A stretch of 64,000 nt of DNA from Fundidesulfovibrio magnetotacticus. GTDB lineage: Bacteria; Desulfobacterota; Desulfovibrionia; Desulfovibrionales; Desulfovibrionaceae. Of this stretch, positions 16,599-26,081 are shown one piece after another; within the stretch, counting starts at the first letter, position 1, and the number at the start of each line of letters is the position of its first letter. Location of the stretch: the NCBI RefSeq assembly GCF_013019105.1, contig NZ_BLTE01000013.1:1-64000 (forward strand), written 5' to 3'. The notes under the pieces were generated by a model. It saw nothing but the letters and a program-made list of their open reading frames with translations. It did not search any database and was not told the DNA's origin. The position numbers were made by a program, and so were the translations under genes.

Positions 16599-17231
16599 AT
16601 GCCAAGCCGTTTCACCAGACTTCCGGCGCTGTTCGCGGCCCTTCTGCTGGCCGTGCTTTCGGTCGGCTGCTTCGGCGCCTCGGGCCTCTACACCATGCGC
16701 CTGGACGCCTACGCCGAGCATCTGCCCTACGGCAAACGCTTCGTGGTGCGCCCCGGGTTCATGGACATCGCGCCCGACGACAAGACCTTCCTGGCCTGCG
16801 CGGACATGCTCGCCAAGGCCCTGGAGCCCAAGGGCTACACCCGCGCGGCGTCACTGGAGGAGGCCGACCTGGTGGTCTACCTGGCCTGGAACGTCTCCGA
16901 GAACCGCCACATCCCGGCCGAATCCATGCCCCAGGGCTTCGCGGGCCACAACGCACGCCTGCTGGCCTTCCTGGACTACACCCGCGAGCTGGCCGTGGAG
17001 GCCGTGGACATGGCCCGCTTCAAGGCCAACCTCCCCAAAAACGTGGTCTGGCGCATGTACGTCATCTCCACCGGGCCCACCTCCGGCATGGAGAAGTCCA
17101 TGCCCTATTTCGCGGCGGCCATCGCCGAGTACGCGGGCAAGAGCGGCGACGTGTCCGTGGAAGTTGATTCCGACTTCACCATCCGGCCCGTGAAACCGGC
17201 CCCCAAACCCTCAAAAGGCCCGAGGCCATGA
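16599..17231 (+). CDS. Putative lipoprotein, DUF4136-like
   Basis: An AAGGAGG ribosome site precedes the ATG at 16599. The 210-residue product has a hydrophobic signal segment (residues 5-23) ending in LSVGC, a plausible lipobox with Cys at about residue 24. The mature part (GKRFVVRPGFMDIAPDD, EADLVVYLAWNV) recalls DUF4136 envelope lipoproteins, whose role is unknown. The C-terminus is Pro/Lys-rich. Its stop overlaps the next glycosyltransferase start by four bases, tying it to the polysaccharide operon. It may anchor an export or assembly complex. Confidence 0.65.
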   Translation: MPSRFTRLPALFAALLLAVLSVGCFGASGLYTMRLDAYAEHLPYGKRFVVRPGFMDIAPDDKTFLACADMLAKALEPKGYTRAASLEEADLVVYLAWNVSENRHIPAESMPQGFAGHNARLLAFLDYTRELAVEAVDMARFKANLPKNVVWRMYVISTGPTSGMEKSMPYFAAAIAEYAGKSGDVSVEVDSDFTIRPVKPAPKPSKGPRP

Positions 17232-18409
17232 ACAAACGCACCATCATCGTCTCCGGACTGGCCTGCACCTACCCCCTGGGTGGCGTGGCCTGGGACTACA
17301 TCCAGTACCTGCACGGCTTCCACAAGCTGGGGCACGACGTCTACTACCTGGAGGACACCGGCGGCTGGGCCTACGACCCCTTCAACGTCACCTTCACGGA
17401 AGACTATTCCTACCACATCAAGTACCTCACGGACTATCTCACGGCCCTGGACCCGGACCTGGCCAAACGCTTCTGCGTGCGCGACCCGTCCGACAACTTC
17501 CACGGCCTCTCCCAGGAGCAGCTCACCGACGTGGTGAAGCGCGCCGACGTGGTGTTCAACATCTCCACCACCCTCTGGCTGCGCGAGGAGTACCAGGGCA
17601 TCCCCGTGAAGGTGCTCATCGACTCCGACCCCATGTACACCCAGGCGGGCATCCCTGATTATCTCGCGGGCACGGCCTCCGAGAAGGACGTGAAGAACAT
17701 CGAGCACATGAAGCTGCACGATCGCTTCTTCAGCTTTGCCGAGAACTTCGGCAAGCCCGGCTGCCTGATCCCCCAGGGCGTCTTCGACTGGCGGCCCACC
17801 CGCCAGCCCATGGTCCTTGAGAGCTGGGACACCCCCCGCAAACCCGCCTCCGACGCCTTCACCACGGTGCTCTCCTGGCAACCCAAGGAGTCCGGCCCGG
17901 TGATCGGCGGCGTGCAGTACGGCGGCAAGAACATGGAATTCCTGCGCTTCATCGACCTGCCCAGGAAGACCTCCGCCACCCTGGAGCTGGCCCTGGGCCA
18001 GGGCAGGCCCCCGCGCGAGATGCTGGAGGAGAAGGGCTGGAAGCTCGAGGACGGCTTCGCCAAGTCCACCACTCCCTGGCTCTACCGCGACTACATCCAG
18101 GACAGCTTCGCCGAGTTCTCCATGGCCAAGAACGCCTACGTGGCCTCGCGCTCCGGGTGGTTCTCCTGCCGCAGCACCTGCTACCTGGCGGCAGGGAGGC
18201 CCTGCGTGGTGCAGGACACGGGCTTCTCCGAGTTCATGCCCACGGGCGAGGGCGTGCTGGCCTTCTCCAGCGAGGACGAAGCTTTGGCGGGCATCGAAGC
18301 CGTGCGCGCCGACTGGGACAGGCATTCCAAGGCCGCGAAGAAGTTCGCGAAAGAGTGGTTCGATTCCGACGCGGTGCTCTCGAAGCTCCTCAAGGAAGCG
18401 ATGGAGTAG
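17228..18409 (+). CDS. Glycosyltransferase-like protein (GT-B type)
   Basis: The 393-residue protein starts with an ATG overlapping the lipoprotein stop. The N-terminal half has a GT-B-like opening (VSGLACTYPLGGVAWDYIQYL, GHDVYYLEDTGG). The C-terminal half contains AKNAYVASRSGWFSCRSTCY, LAAGRPCVVQDTGFSEFMP and GVLAFSSEDEALAGIE, resembling the nucleotide-sugar-binding end of GT4 enzymes with its E/D-rich loop. Donor and acceptor are unknown. In context it probably adds sugar to the same glycan made by the upstream synthase. There is no membrane span. Confidence 0.7.
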   Translation: MNKRTIIVSGLACTYPLGGVAWDYIQYLHGFHKLGHDVYYLEDTGGWAYDPFNVTFTEDYSYHIKYLTDYLTALDPDLAKRFCVRDPSDNFHGLSQEQLTDVVKRADVVFNISTTLWLREEYQGIPVKVLIDSDPMYTQAGIPDYLAGTASEKDVKNIEHMKLHDRFFSFAENFGKPGCLIPQGVFDWRPTRQPMVLESWDTPRKPASDAFTTVLSWQPKESGPVIGGVQYGGKNMEFLRFIDLPRKTSATLELALGQGRPPREMLEEKGWKLEDGFAKSTTPWLYRDYIQDSFAEFSMAKNAYVASRSGWFSCRSTCYLAAGRPCVVQDTGFSEFMPTGEGVLAFSSEDEALAGIEAVRADWDRHSKAAKKFAKEWFDSDAVLSKLLKEAME

Positions 18410-18540
18410 GGCGGCTGGCCCGCCCGGAGGCCGCGCGGAGGCCGTGCGCACCGGCGCTGACCGGCGGCCCTGTCCCGTGTCGGCCTTGCCGTACCGGGCG
18501 AGACCCGAGAGGTCTGGCCGGTGTGGGCAGGACCGGAGGG

Positions 18541-18630
18541 GTCCTGTCCGTGCCGGTCCGGTCCTGTCCGTGCCAGTCCGGTCCGGTCCGGTCCGGTCCG
18601 TGCCGGTCCGGTCCGGTCCGTGCCGGTCCG
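18541..18630 (+). repeat. Pentanucleotide tandem repeat (18 units of GTCCG and close variants)
   Basis: Read in phase from 18541, the 90 bases consist of 18 five-base units: 12 are exactly GTCCG, four are TGCCG or TGCCA, and two are GTCCT. It lies in the 348-base gap 18410-18757 before the secreted glycosidase, about 130 bases upstream of its chosen start. The reading frame of the glycosidase is open through the tract. The rest of the gap shows nothing else. Confidence 0.85.
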
Positions 18631-18757
18631 TACGGGGCCGGGCTCAGGGGCCTATCGACTCCCGAAGGAAAGGCCCCCGGTCCCGGAAACCGGCAACGGC
18701 GTCGGCGCGCGTTCGCGGGCCGACAACGGAACAACCAACAGATCACAGGACGTAGAC

Positions 18758-20706
18758 GTGAGCCTTTCGCATCGCACGACGCGCCCCAGCCCTGGCCGTC
18801 CCCACGCCGCAGGGCGTTACTTCGCCCTGGCCGCCCTCCTGCTGGCGGCCATGCTTCTCGCGCCCGCCGTCGGTCTCGCGCGCGGCTGGTCCGTGGACAC
18901 GTCCGCCGACGTGCGCTGGCTCGTCACGCCCCAGGGCGAGCGATTCTTTTCGCTGGGCGTGAACACCACCAACGGCGGCTCGAAATTCGACCTGGAAAAG
19001 GGCGACAAGGCCTACCACTTCAAGCGCTTCTACCCGGACCTCGCGGCCTGGGGGGCCAAGGCCCAGGAGCGCCTGACGGCCTGGGGCTTCAACACCGCCG
19101 GGGGCTGGTCCGAGCCTTCGGCGGTCATGAGCCTGCCGCTCATCCCCGAGATCGACCTGGGCCGCAACGCCAAGCTCCACTGGTACGACATCTTCGCCCC
19201 CTCCATGCAGGACGACGCCGACGCCATGGCCCGCGAGATCATGGGCTGGACCAGGAACAATCCCCGCGTGCTGGGCGTGTTCACCGACAACGAGGTGGGC
19301 TGGTGGAACGCGCCGCTCTTCTCCTGGCACCTGGAGCGGCCCTGGGCCATCCACTCCAAACGCGTGCTCTGGCGCATGCTCTTCGAGCGCTACGAGGGCA
19401 AATGGGAACGGCTTCTTGAGGATTTCGTCCCGGCCTCCGAAGGGCTCGACTCCTTCGAGAAGCTCAAGGAGGGCGGGGCCTCGCTCAAGCTGCGCCCCGG
19501 CGGGCGGGGCATCCGTGCCGTGGGGCAGTTCACGCGGCGCATCGCCGGGCGGTACTACGAGCTGGTCTTCCGGGCCATGCGCAAGGCCGCGCCGGAGCTT
19601 CTGGTGGTGGGCGACCGCCTGCCTCTCTATTACGACCAGAACGCCGTGCTGGCCCAGAGGGGCTTCGTGGACGTGCTCTCGAGCAACTACAACGTGGACT
19701 GCGAGGACGGCTGGGTGGCCCCGTACTACTTCGAGGGCCTGCGCGAGCTCTCGCCCGCGCCGGTGCTCATCTCCGAATTCTTCTTCGCCGCCGACGAGAA
19801 CCGCAGCGGCAACACCAACAACGGCCACCTGATGCACGTGGCCACCCAGGCCGAGCGCGCCCGGGGCGCGGCCGCCGCCGTGCGCAACTTCGCGGGCTTC
19901 CCCAACGTGGCGGGCGTGCACTGGTTCCAGTACAACGACGAGCCCACCGGCGGGCGCGGCGACGGGGAGGACTTCAACATGGGCCTCGTGGACATCCACG
20001 ACAAGCCCTACGAGCTGCTCACCCAGGCCCTCACGCAGGCCAACGCCCAGGCCCCGGCCATCCACGTCGCCAGCCGCTGGGCGCAGGCCCCGGCCGAGGG
20101 CGTGGCCCCGGTGCTCCTGCGCGCCGCGCCCGGGCATTCCGCCGCCGACGGCTCGCTCCTGGACTGGAAGGACAAGGCCGGAACGCGCCTCACGGGCTTC
20201 AAGGCCCCCAGGCCCTACGCGCCCTTCGGCGACGTGCACGTGGCCTGGTCCCCGGAGGGGCTTTCGTTCTTCACCATCGCGGGCAACTACGTGGACCTCT
20301 CGCTCATGGACGCCGCGAACTTCCCCCTCTCCGAGACCTTCCAGCTGCGCTTCACCGTGGACGCAGGGGCCGGTCCGCGCACCTTCGGCATCCACCTGGC
20401 CCCCAGGCCCCATTCGGTGTGGCCCGGCCGCTACGAGCTGGTCCCGCAGCTGTGGCGCTACGAGAACGGCAAGCCCGCAGAGCGCGTGGACGCCCCGGAT
20501 CTGGTGAAGGCCCTGGACAAGCCCCTGCCCCACATCCAAGTGGAGGGCTTCCTCCCGGCCGGGCTCCTTGGCGTGCAGGCCCTCGGGCCAGGGCAGGAGA
20601 TCCGCCTTGGCGTGGAGGCCGAGAACTTCTATCGTGAACTGACCATGGCCTGGGCAGGACGGACCGTCGTCCTGGGACAGGCCCTGGACAACGCCGGAGA
20701 AAAGCA

Positions 20707-20710
<4 letters not shown>
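18758..20710 (+). CDS. Secreted glycoside hydrolase with a C-terminal carbohydrate-binding-like domain
   Basis: I choose GTG 18758 (AGGA 8 bases upstream), giving 650 residues with a signal peptide: Arg-rich n-region, then ALAALLLAAMLLAPAVGLA, cleaved near residue 42. The catalytic part (about 45-430) recalls beta-agarase/GH42-like enzymes: the SLGVNTTNGG opening, Glu179 in FTDNEVGWW as probable acid/base and Glu340 in LISEFFFAADENR as probable nucleophile. Residues about 470-645 look like a beta-sandwich binding domain (DVHVAWSPEGLSFFTIAGNY). It probably acts on the exported glycan in the periplasm. Its stop overlaps galE. Confidence 0.78.
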
Positions 20711-21684
<974 letters not shown>

Positions 21685-21794
21685 GGCGTAATCCGGCTCC
21701 CCTTCGACCCCGAGCGGCCGCGTAGGCCCCGCTGCGGTCGCGCGCGGCCTGGTGGAGTGCGATATCACGGCCTGTCTGGGCGGAACCCAGTGAA

Positions 21795-21831
21795 GCGAAA
21801 CCCCTTCGGGCGAGTCCCGGAGGGGTTTCGC
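21795..21831 (+). terminator. Long hairpin after galE, probable end of the polysaccharide operon
   Basis: GCGAAACCCCT at 21795-21805 pairs perfectly with AGGGGTTTCGC at 21821-21831, and the stem continues inward through one G-T pair and CGGG/CCCG to a five-base loop. No T-run follows, so termination may be inefficient or factor-dependent. It lies in the 303-base gap 21685-21987, which has no other recognisable feature. Confidence 0.55.
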
Positions 21832-21987
21832 CGCCCATGGAGGGCGGGAACGGTGCAAGATGCGTCCGCGCGGCTGGCCTCTTCGCATCCGGAGCCCCCA
21901 ACCCACGAGAACCTTTGACCCCGGCGCGCACTCTGTTATGGTGACCCGGACTCTTTTGGTTCCAACCGCCGTCGACGGAGGCCCCGC

Positions 21988-22269
21988 ATGAAGGAAGAAA
22001 AGCTCGCCGCGCGCGGCGTGGATCTCTCCAGCATCCGCAACAAGAACGAGGGGAGGGTGGCCAGAATCCTGGAGGAAATCCTGGGCGAGGAGGCCGAGCC
22101 CCTCGACTCCCTGGACATCCAGGACATCTACGCCCTGGCCCTGAACCTCCTGCCCGCGCGCTACCGCCAGCAGGGCTCCATCGTGCTCTCGGAGCCGGTC
22201 AAGGACGCGCACATCGAGTCGGCCATCCGACGGGCCATGCGCTCCGTGAAGGAACGGCCCGGCCACTGA
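21988..22269 (+). CDS. ComFB-like protein
   Basis: The 93-residue protein carries the pattern of the late-competence ComFB family: RNKNEGRVARILEEILGEE, then LDSLDIQDIYALALNLLPARYRQQGS. The zinc-binding Cys residues of canonical ComFB are missing here. Family members are linked to competence or, in cyanobacteria, to c-di-GMP signalling, but the role here is unknown. It has its own ATG with a GACGGAGG ribosome site and is separated by over 300 bases from tssB. Confidence 0.7.
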   Translation: MKEEKLAARGVDLSSIRNKNEGRVARILEEILGEEAEPLDSLDIQDIYALALNLLPARYRQQGSIVLSEPVKDAHIESAIRRAMRSVKERPGH

Positions 22270-22582
22270 GCCCGGGCGGCTCCCCCCCCCTCGGCCGGAC
22301 TGAAGGACCCGCGCCCGAATCCGCCGGGGCGCGGGGGCGAAAAACGTCCATGCGCCACCAGGAGGCCGACGGAACGCTCCGGAACGGCGCGACTGCCGCC
22401 GTGTAGGCCCGTGGCGAAGCGTTCGGGCCGGGAGGGCGGCCTCCGCGAGGCGTTTCCAGGCCTGCGCGCCGCTCCGACTCCAGCCTGCCGAGCGGCTTGC
22501 CACGAAAATAACGCTTTCAATTCGGACTGATTCTGGTAGAGAAAGAGCCGAAACTCCCACTATCGTTCAGGAGGGATCCCCA
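22270..22582. promoter_or_regulatory. 313-base leader region of the T6SS genes
   Basis: No coding frame is convincing. The last 80 bases, about 22500-22582, turn AT-rich (GAAAATAACGCTTTCAATTC and GATTCTGGTAGAG), unlike the GC-rich rest, which fits a promoter for tssB-tssC-hcp. I cannot assign boxes with confidence, and I see no sigma-54 consensus. Confidence 0.3.
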
Positions 22583-23068
22583 ATGGCCCAGGAAGCTTCC
22601 GTCGCCCCCAAGGAGCGCGTGAACATCGTCTACAAGCCCGCAACGGGCGATGCCAAGGAAGAGGTCGAACTTCCGCTCAAGCTTCTCGTGCTCGGCGATT
22701 TCACCAATCGCCCCGACGACCGCACCGTGGAGAACCGCGACCCCATAAGCGTCGACAAGGACAACTTCGACGACGTGCTCAAAGCCCAGAACATCGAGCT
22801 GAACATCTCCGTGCCCAACAAGGTCTCGGGGAAGGACGGCGACGAAATGGGCGTGAAGCTCAAATTCGACAAACTCAAGGACTTCGAGCCCGACGCCATC
22901 GTGGCCAAGGTGCCGGAGTTGCAAAAGCTCATGGAACTGCGCGAGGCCCTGAAGGCCCTCAAAGGCCCACTCTCCAACGTGCCCGAGTTCCGCAAGAAGG
23001 TGCAGGAGATGGTGCAGGACCCGGCGCTGCGCGACAGGCTGCTCAAGGAACTGGGGGTCAACGCCTAG
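22583..23068 (+). CDS. tssB: T6SS contractile sheath small subunit TssB (VipA)
   Basis: TssB and TssC interlock to form the contractile sheath around the Hcp tube in the cytoplasm. The 161 residues match the family: N-terminal ERVNIVYKPATGDAKEEVELPLKLLVLGDFTNR, then DRTVENRDPISVDKDNFDDVL, and a C-terminal helical part ending LLKELGVNA. The start follows an AGGAGG ribosome site. tssC starts 66 bases after the stop. The length is typical. Confidence 0.96.
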   Translation: MAQEASVAPKERVNIVYKPATGDAKEEVELPLKLLVLGDFTNRPDDRTVENRDPISVDKDNFDDVLKAQNIELNISVPNKVSGKDGDEMGVKLKFDKLKDFEPDAIVAKVPELQKLMELREALKALKGPLSNVPEFRKKVQEMVQDPALRDRLLKELGVNA

Positions 23069-23134
23069 GCGCGGGGACCATTCCGCCGTTTTGCATGCCG
23101 GACGTCCGGCAAGGCCTTTCAAGGAGGACCACAG

Positions 23135-24628
23135 ATGGCTGACGAAGCGACCCAGGCCCAGGAAGCGCCGGCCCAGGCACAGGCGGCCGCGGCCGATTCC
23201 TCGCTTTTGGACGATATCGTCGAGGCGACCAAGCTCAAGCCCTCGGACGACGCCTTTTCCACCACCAAGCAGGGCCTTCAGGCCTTCCTGGAGGAACTGG
23301 TCAAGCCCGAGCGCTCCGGCGCGCGCGTCTCCGGCGCGCTCGTGGACGACATGATCTCCCAGCTCGACCAGAAGCTCTCCAGCCAGGTCAATGAGATCAT
23401 GCACAATCAGGACTTCCGCAAGCTCGAAAGCTCCTGGCGCTCCCTCAAATACCTGGTGATGCACACCGACTTCCGCGAGAACGTCCGGTTGCAGTTCATC
23501 AACGCCACCAAGGAAGACCTGCTCTCGGACTTCGAGGACGCCCCCGAGGTGGTAAAGTCCGGGCTCTACAAACAGGTCTACACGGCCGAATACGGCCAGT
23601 TCGGCGGCCAGCCCTTCGGGGCCATGATCGCCAACTACGAGTTCGGTGCCGGACCCCAGGACGTGAAGCTCCTGCAATACTGCGCCTCCGTGGCCTCCAT
23701 GGCCCACGCGCCCTTCATCGCCGCCGCCGGGCCGCAGATGTTCGGCATCGAGAAGTGGGAGGACCTGCCCAACCTCAAGGACCTCCAGTCCATCTTCGAG
23801 ATGCCCCAGTACACCAAGTGGAACTCCCTGCGCGAATCCGAAGACGCCCGCTATCTGGGGCTCACCCTGCCGCGCTTCCTGCTGCGCCTGCCCTTCGGGC
23901 CGGACACCGCGCCGACCAAGTCGTTCAACTTCAAGGAAGACACCTCCGGCGGCGACGACGACTTCTGCTGGGGCAACGCGGCCTTCGCCTTCGCCTCGCG
24001 CCTTACCGACTCCTTCGCCAAATACCGCTGGTGCGCCAACATCATCGGCCCCCAGGGCGGCGGCGCGGTGGAAGACCTGCCCCTCTACCAGTACGAGGCC
24101 ATGGGCGAGATCCAGACCAAGATCCCCACCCAGGTGCTCATCAGCGAACGCCGGGAGTTCGAGCTGGCCGAACAGGGCTTCATCGCCCTCACCATGCGCA
24201 AGAACTCCGACAACGCGGCCTTCTTCTCCGCCAACTCCGTGCAGAAGCCCAAGTATTTCGGCATCTCCAAGGAAGGCAAGGAGGCCGAGCTCAACTACAA
24301 GCTCTCCACCCAGCTGCCCTACATGTTCATCATGAACCGCCTGGCGCACTACATCAAGGTGATCCAGCGCGAGAACATCGGCACCTGGAAGGAACGCTCC
24401 GACCTGGAAGACGAACTGAACAAGTGGATCAGCCAGTATGTGACGGAAATGGACAACCCCGCCCCAAGCGTGCGTTCCCGCAGGCCGTTGCGCATGGCCA
24501 AGATCGAAGTGCACGACGTGGAAGGGGATCCAGGATTCTATTCCGTCACCCTGCTGGCAAGGCCGCACTTCAAGTACATGGGCGCTTCGTTCACCCTGTC
24601 CTTGGTCGGCAAGCTCGATAAGAAATAA
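23135..24628 (+). CDS. tssC: T6SS contractile sheath large subunit TssC (VipB)
   Basis: The 497-residue partner of TssB has an Ala/Gln-rich N-terminal 40 residues, then the conserved ISQLDQKLSSQVNEIMHNQDF, LESSWRSLKYLV, FGAMIANYEFG, RFLLRLPFG and FCWGNAAFAFASRLTDSF segments. Near the C-terminus it keeps LAHYIKVIQRENIGTWKER and LVGKLDKK. The start follows CAAGGAGGACC. It sits between tssB and hcp as in most T6SS clusters. Confidence 0.96.
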   Translation: MADEATQAQEAPAQAQAAAADSSLLDDIVEATKLKPSDDAFSTTKQGLQAFLEELVKPERSGARVSGALVDDMISQLDQKLSSQVNEIMHNQDFRKLESSWRSLKYLVMHTDFRENVRLQFINATKEDLLSDFEDAPEVVKSGLYKQVYTAEYGQFGGQPFGAMIANYEFGAGPQDVKLLQYCASVASMAHAPFIAAAGPQMFGIEKWEDLPNLKDLQSIFEMPQYTKWNSLRESEDARYLGLTLPRFLLRLPFGPDTAPTKSFNFKEDTSGGDDDFCWGNAAFAFASRLTDSFAKYRWCANIIGPQGGGAVEDLPLYQYEAMGEIQTKIPTQVLISERREFELAEQGFIALTMRKNSDNAAFFSANSVQKPKYFGISKEGKEAELNYKLSTQLPYMFIMNRLAHYIKVIQRENIGTWKERSDLEDELNKWISQYVTEMDNPAPSVRSRRPLRMAKIEVHDVEGDPGFYSVTLLARPHFKYMGASFTLSLVGKLDKK

Positions 24629-24654
24629 ACCTGCATCAACACGGAGGTCTCGAC

Positions 24655-25140
24655 ATGGCTCTTACCGGTTACATGAAGGTCACGGGCAAGACTCAGGGAC
24701 AGATCAAGGGCGATTGCGATCAGTCCGACTCCAAGAAGAAGGACACCATGCTGGTCTACCAGACCAACCACAACGTGGAAATCCCCAAGGACACCCACAC
24801 CGGTCTGCCCACCGGCCAGCGCATCCACCATCCCTTCACCGTGACCGTGCACAAGAACCCCGGCTCGCCCAAGATGGCCCAGGCCTGCTGCAAGGGCGAA
24901 CAGTGCACCGTGGAGATCAACTACTTCCGCATCAAACCCGACGGAAAGGAAGAGAACTACTACACCGTGAAGATGGAAGACGCCATCATCGTCACCATGC
25001 GGGAATACACCCCCATGACCTTCCTTCCCGACAACAAGCCCTTCCACGACATGGAAGAGTTCAGCTTCACCTACTCCAAGATCACCTGGACCTACAACGA
25101 CGGCAACATCGAATACACCGACGACTGGAAGGGCGCGTAA
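24655..25140 (+). CDS. hcp: T6SS tube protein Hcp (TssD)
   Basis: Hcp hexamers stack into the secreted inner tube and can carry effectors. The 161-residue protein starts MALTGYMKVTGKTQGQIKGD and keeps the beta-barrel motifs HHPFTVTVHKNPGSPKMAQA and ITWTYNDGNIEYTDDW. It lies 26 bases after tssC with an ACGGAGG ribosome site. A perfect 10-base hairpin just after the stop probably stabilises or terminates this abundant message. Confidence 0.95.
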   Translation: MALTGYMKVTGKTQGQIKGDCDQSDSKKKDTMLVYQTNHNVEIPKDTHTGLPTGQRIHHPFTVTVHKNPGSPKMAQACCKGEQCTVEINYFRIKPDGKEENYYTVKMEDAIIVTMREYTPMTFLPDNKPFHDMEEFSFTYSKITWTYNDGNIEYTDDWKGA

Positions 25141-25153
25141 AGCGCTTCCCGGA

Positions 25154-25177
25154 CCGGCGGCCCAAGCGGGCCGCCGG
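25154..25177 (+). terminator. Hairpin immediately after hcp
   Basis: CCGGCGGCCC (25154-25163) and GGGCCGCCGG (25168-25177) form a perfect 10-base stem with an AAGC loop, 13 bases after the hcp stop. There is no T-run. It probably attenuates or processes the transcript so that tssB-tssC-hcp exceed the small genes downstream. Confidence 0.5.
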
Positions 25178-25204
25178 AGCCGGGCTGTCCCACCGGGAGG
25201 CCCC

Positions 25205-25318
25205 ATGAACGACGACGCGGCCGATCTGGCCCCGCTGAAAGACCCCATCCAGGATCCCCTCAAGGACCCCATCGTCAACCCCCTCGTGGACCCCATCACC
25301 GGGCTCCCCGAGGAATAG
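25205..25318 (+). CDS. 37-residue DP-repeat peptide gene after hcp
   Basis: An ATG at 25205 follows a GGGAGG ribosome site. The peptide begins MNDDAADLAPLK and continues with four near-repeats of D/N-P-(I/L/V): DPIQDPLK, DPIVNPLV, DPITGLPEE. The regular DPxxDP spacing, good ribosome site and position behind hcp support a real gene. It has no signal peptide and no recognised family. It could be a small T6SS-associated factor or simply a spurious frame; the repeat argues for the former. Confidence 0.5.
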   Translation: MNDDAADLAPLKDPIQDPLKDPIVNPLVDPITGLPEE

Positions 25319-25587
25319 GCCTTCGCCCGGCGCTGCCCGCAACCGCGCGGCAGCGCCCCGCGCAGGCGGCGGTCGCGGACCCGGCTCACCGGCGCGGCGT
25401 CCGGCCGGGGCGGCAGCGCCGTCCCTTCGCCGTCGGCACGATCGGCTTGGCGGTTTGGCAGGCAACCGCAGCGAAGTGCGGCAGGGAGCAGGGCGGCTCT
25501 CAAGCCCCTCTCCGAGGGGCCGCCAAACCTCGGACGCGGGCCCGGACTCCGGCCCCGCCGCATCAATCCTTCCGCGCGAGGTGTCCC

Positions 25588-25770
25588 ATGGCCGAGAGCG
25601 CATCCTTCTTCGACGACGTTGAACCAGCAGACAGCCTCTACCGGCTGCCGCCGGATCCCCTGTGCGATCCCGTCTACGCTCCCCCCGGCGCCGAGTCGGC
25701 AGCCGCTCCCGAGCCCGGCGCGGCGGCGCAGTCCGGACAGGCAGCCCCGGCCGGGGCCGCAAAGGCCTGA
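25588..25770 (+). CDS. 60-residue acidic small protein with a DP motif
   Basis: The ATG at 25588 follows a GAGGTG site. The product begins MAESASFFDDVEPADSLYRL, contains PPDPLCDPVYAPPG, reminiscent of the DP repeats of the preceding small gene, and ends in an Ala/Gly/Gln-rich tail. It has one Cys and no membrane span. The region 25319-25587 before it shows nothing else. The shared DPL-x-DP core suggests the two small genes are related. No family was recognised. Confidence 0.42.
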   Translation: MAESASFFDDVEPADSLYRLPPDPLCDPVYAPPGAESAAAPEPGAAAQSGQAAPAGAAKA

Positions 25771-26081
25771 GCGGCCGCGCACCCCGCGACAGGATAGACC
25801 GGCCTGGGCCGATGTGTCCGCTCCAGTGCACGGAGAGCGTCGTCCCGCTCCCGGACGGACCGGCCTGAAGCCATGTGCCCGACCCACTGAACGACGAGCG
25901 ACTTCCCGCGCTTGCCTGGCCCGGCCCGCGCGGCCAGCGCCAGGGCGCGGCTTCGGCGGCGGTCGGCCCGCGAGGGCAGGGCGTCCCGCCAGGCGTCCGT
26001 TTCGTCTCCCAGTTCAGGGCGCGTTCGCCGCGCGGGGAAAGCCGGGGAGATGCGCACCCAGGCGGAACGCTGGCAAAGCCC
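25771..26081. other. 311-base convergent intergenic region
   Basis: This gap separates the small plus-strand genes from the end of the FliG-like gene on the minus strand. A 10-base direct repeat, GACCGGCCTG, occurs near 25798 and 25859. No terminator with a T-run and no convincing gene were found; an open plus frame from 25875 runs antisense into the FliG-like gene and was not accepted. Confidence 0.3.

Noticed and set aside
18541-18630. CRISPR-like array
   Set aside because: The units are five bases with no spacers, so it is a simple-sequence tract; no CRISPR array or cas gene was seen anywhere.
18521-18757. Translation of the glycosidase from upstream of the pentanucleotide tract
   Set aside because: The signal peptide begins properly from the GTG at 18758; the upstream part would be a repetitive SGPVR-type leader. 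Kept as a phase-variation idea only in the findings.
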